DNA of 15,061 nt, taken from NCBI GenBank assembly GCA_023388605.1, contig JAEWFX010000003.1, positions 1-15,061 of the forward strand. Reading direction: 5' to 3'. Of the stretch, positions 13,842-15,061 are shown piece after piece (the stretch's first letter is position 1; each line of letters starts with the position of its first letter). This stretch comes from Bacillota bacterium. GTDB lineage: Bacteria > Bacillota > Clostridia > Saccharofermentanales > DTU023. The notes under the pieces are model-generated. The model had not been told where the DNA came from. It searched no databases and was given only the letters and a program-made list of their open reading frames with translations. Position numbers and translations under genes: made by a program.

Positions 13842-13847
13842 TATAAT
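13842..13847 (+). promoter_or_regulatory. Consensus -10 box for the nucleobase permease gene
   Basis: TATAAT is a perfect -10 hexamer 52 nt upstream of the start codon. No good -35 hexamer lies 16-18 nt before it, as that stretch is inside the LacI-like operator. TTGACG at 13828 is only 8 nt away and cannot pair with it. The promoter may need an activator or be weak. The leader would be about 45 nt, too short for a purine riboswitch. Confidence 0.5.
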
Positions 13848-13899
13848 ACAGATTGCTCAGAGAGACGCTTTAGCGAACTCTGCTCGCAAGGAGGTTAAA

Positions 13900-15061
13900 A
13901 TGGAAAAAAATCATATTTCAGCGCTTTTCGACTATAACGGAAAGCCGTCGCTCAAAGTTGCTACGCCTTTGGCTCTGCAACACGTTGTAGCGATGATCGC
14001 TGGTTGTATCACCCCCGCTCTGATTGTTTCGGGTGCAGCTGGTCTAGAGCAAGCTGATAAAGTTTTATTGATCCAGATGTCTCTGGTTATGTCAGCTATC
14101 GCCACACTGATTATGCTCTTCCCCATCGGCGGCAAACTTGGTGCTCGCTTGCCCGTGATTATTGGTGTCAGCTTTGCTTACGTACCGACTATGTCAGCAG
14201 TAGCTGCTCAGTATTCAAAATCATTTGATCCCATCTCTGCAATAGGAGTTATCTTCGGTGCTCAGATCGCTGGTGGTGTCGTCGCCATCCTGTTCGGTCT
14301 GACTGTCAGATGGATTCGTCCGCTCTTCCCACCTTTGGTAACGGGTACAGTAGTTTTCGTCATCGGTCTATCACTTTATTCAGTAGCTATGAAGTACATG
14401 GGTGGTGCTGGTGATGTCAAAGTTCCTGGTTGGGGCTCATGGCACAATTGGACTGTCGCTCTGCTCACCCTCGCTCTGGGTATTTTCTTCAACCACTTCA
14501 CTAAAGGTATGATGAAGCTGAGTTCTGTTTTACTCGCGATGGTTGGTGGTTATATCATCAGCGGTGCTTTCGATAAATTGCTCGGTTACGACATGATCAA
14601 AATTGCTTCGGTCAAGAGTGCTGGTTGGTTCGCCATCGCTCCTCCCATGCATTTTGCACCTAAGTTTGAAATCCCTGTAATCATCAGCTTTATTATTCTG
14701 TTCATCGTCAACTCCATTCAGGCAATCGGCGACTTCACCTCGACCACTGTCGGTGGTATGGATCGCGATCCTTCTAACCAAGAGTTGCAAGGCGGTATCA
14801 TGGCCTACGGTTTCGTCAACATTCTCTGCGCCATGTTCGGCTGCCCTCCGACTGCTACTTATTCACAGAACGTCGGTATCGTCTCTCAAAATAAGGTCGT
14901 TTCTCGCCGTGTCTTCTCATTTGCTGCAGTCATCATCTTGATCGCTGGTCTGGTTCCTAAATTATCAGCCATCCTAACCACCATTCCTTTCCCTGTAATC
15001 GGTGGTGCGACCTTATCAGTCTTCGCGATGATCACCATGAATGGTATCAAGTTGATCGCCA
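13900..15061 (+). CDS. NCS2 family nucleobase (xanthine/uric acid type) permease, C-terminus cut by window
   Basis: This integral membrane symporter runs off the right edge after 387 codons and is open throughout. NCS2 landmarks are LQHVVAMIAGCITPAL in the first helix, PPLVTGTVV, and the substrate motif TYSQNVGIV with Gln323 and Asn324, matching Gln324 and Asn325 of E. coli XanQ and typical of purine-type members. Asp278 matches XanQ Asp276. Two other key XanQ acids are changed: Gln274 stands in place of Glu272 (SIQAIGDFTS against LEAVGDITA), and Tyr303 in place of Asp304 (GGIMAYGF against GGVLADGL). The comparison uses the XanQ sequence from memory. AAGGAGG stands 5 nt before the ATG. Proton coupling or specificity may therefore differ from XanQ. 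The family is sure; the substrate is open. Confidence 0.9.
   Translation, partial: MEKNHISALFDYNGKPSLKVATPLALQHVVAMIAGCITPALIVSGAAGLEQADKVLLIQMSLVMSAIATLIMLFPIGGKLGARLPVIIGVSFAYVPTMSAVAAQYSKSFDPISAIGVIFGAQIAGGVVAILFGLTVRWIRPLFPPLVTGTVVFVIGLSLYSVAMKYMGGAGDVKVPGWGSWHNWTVALLTLALGIFFNHFTKGMMKLSSVLLAMVGGYIISGAFDKLLGYDMIKIASVKSAGWFAIAPPMHFAPKFEIPVIISFIILFIVNSIQAIGDFTSTTVGGMDRDPSNQELQGGIMAYGFVNILCAMFGCPPTATYSQNVGIVSQNKVVSRRVFSFAAVIILIAGLVPKLSAILTTIPFPVIGGATLSVFAMITMNGIKLIA

Noticed and set aside
13788..13899. Purine riboswitch before the nucleobase permease
   Set aside because: The leader after TATAAT is only about 45 nt and shows no three-way junction or expression-platform hairpin with a T-run.

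Overview
This window looks like chromosomal DNA from an anaerobic, Gram-positive-type bacterium, probably a clostridial or related member of the Bacillota. The clues are a SelD/YedF/DUF3343 selenium cluster of the kind known from Clostridia and Enterococcus, two extracytoplasmic proteins anchored as lipoproteins (lipobox VVGC), AGGAG-type ribosome binding sites, and a base composition that looks like about 40-45% G+C by eye. The species cannot be read from the sequence. No insertion sequence, phage gene, CRISPR array, rRNA or tRNA was seen.

Left arm (1-2315, minus strand): selD, yedF, a DUF3343 gene and the first 50 codons of a class V aminotransferase/cysteine desulfurase form one tight operon. 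This is the labile-selenium gene set: SelD makes selenophosphate, while YedF, DUF3343 and the desulfurase are thought to handle sulfane S or Se. No SelA, SelB or tRNA-Sec gene lies in view. The shared 184-bp space between selD and the iron operon carries a perfect 26-bp palindrome that resembles a DtxR/IdeR-type iron box. A second site with the same TTAG-N6-CTAA layout lies exactly 60 bp further on, over the probable promoter of the iron operon.

Centre (2500-11425, plus strand): a nine-gene operon for an FTR1-P19 type iron uptake system. The order is FTR1 permease, P19-like lipoprotein, FtrD-like (DUF2318) membrane protein, two MacB/FtsX-type ABC permeases, ABC ATPase, FMN-binding lipoprotein, DUF4418 membrane protein and a third MacB-type permease. 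The first six match the order of the Campylobacter p19 locus as I recall it. The last three replace the thioredoxin-like genes that end that locus. I infer that a covalently flavinylated lipoprotein and cysteine-bearing membrane proteins serve as the extracytoplasmic redox branch. Two hairpins lie between genes at the front of the operon, and the DUF2318 gene appears to start at an AUC codon.

Right arm: a 13-bp-stem hairpin spans the stop codon of the last iron gene. Beyond it come a low-molecular-weight tyrosine phosphatase (minus strand), a divergent ribokinase and exonuclease III (plus strand), and a truncated NCS2 nucleobase permease. A LacI/PurR-like operator sits just upstream of the permease's -10 box. 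The permease has the purine-type QN motif, but two carboxylates that are essential in E. coli XanQ are replaced.
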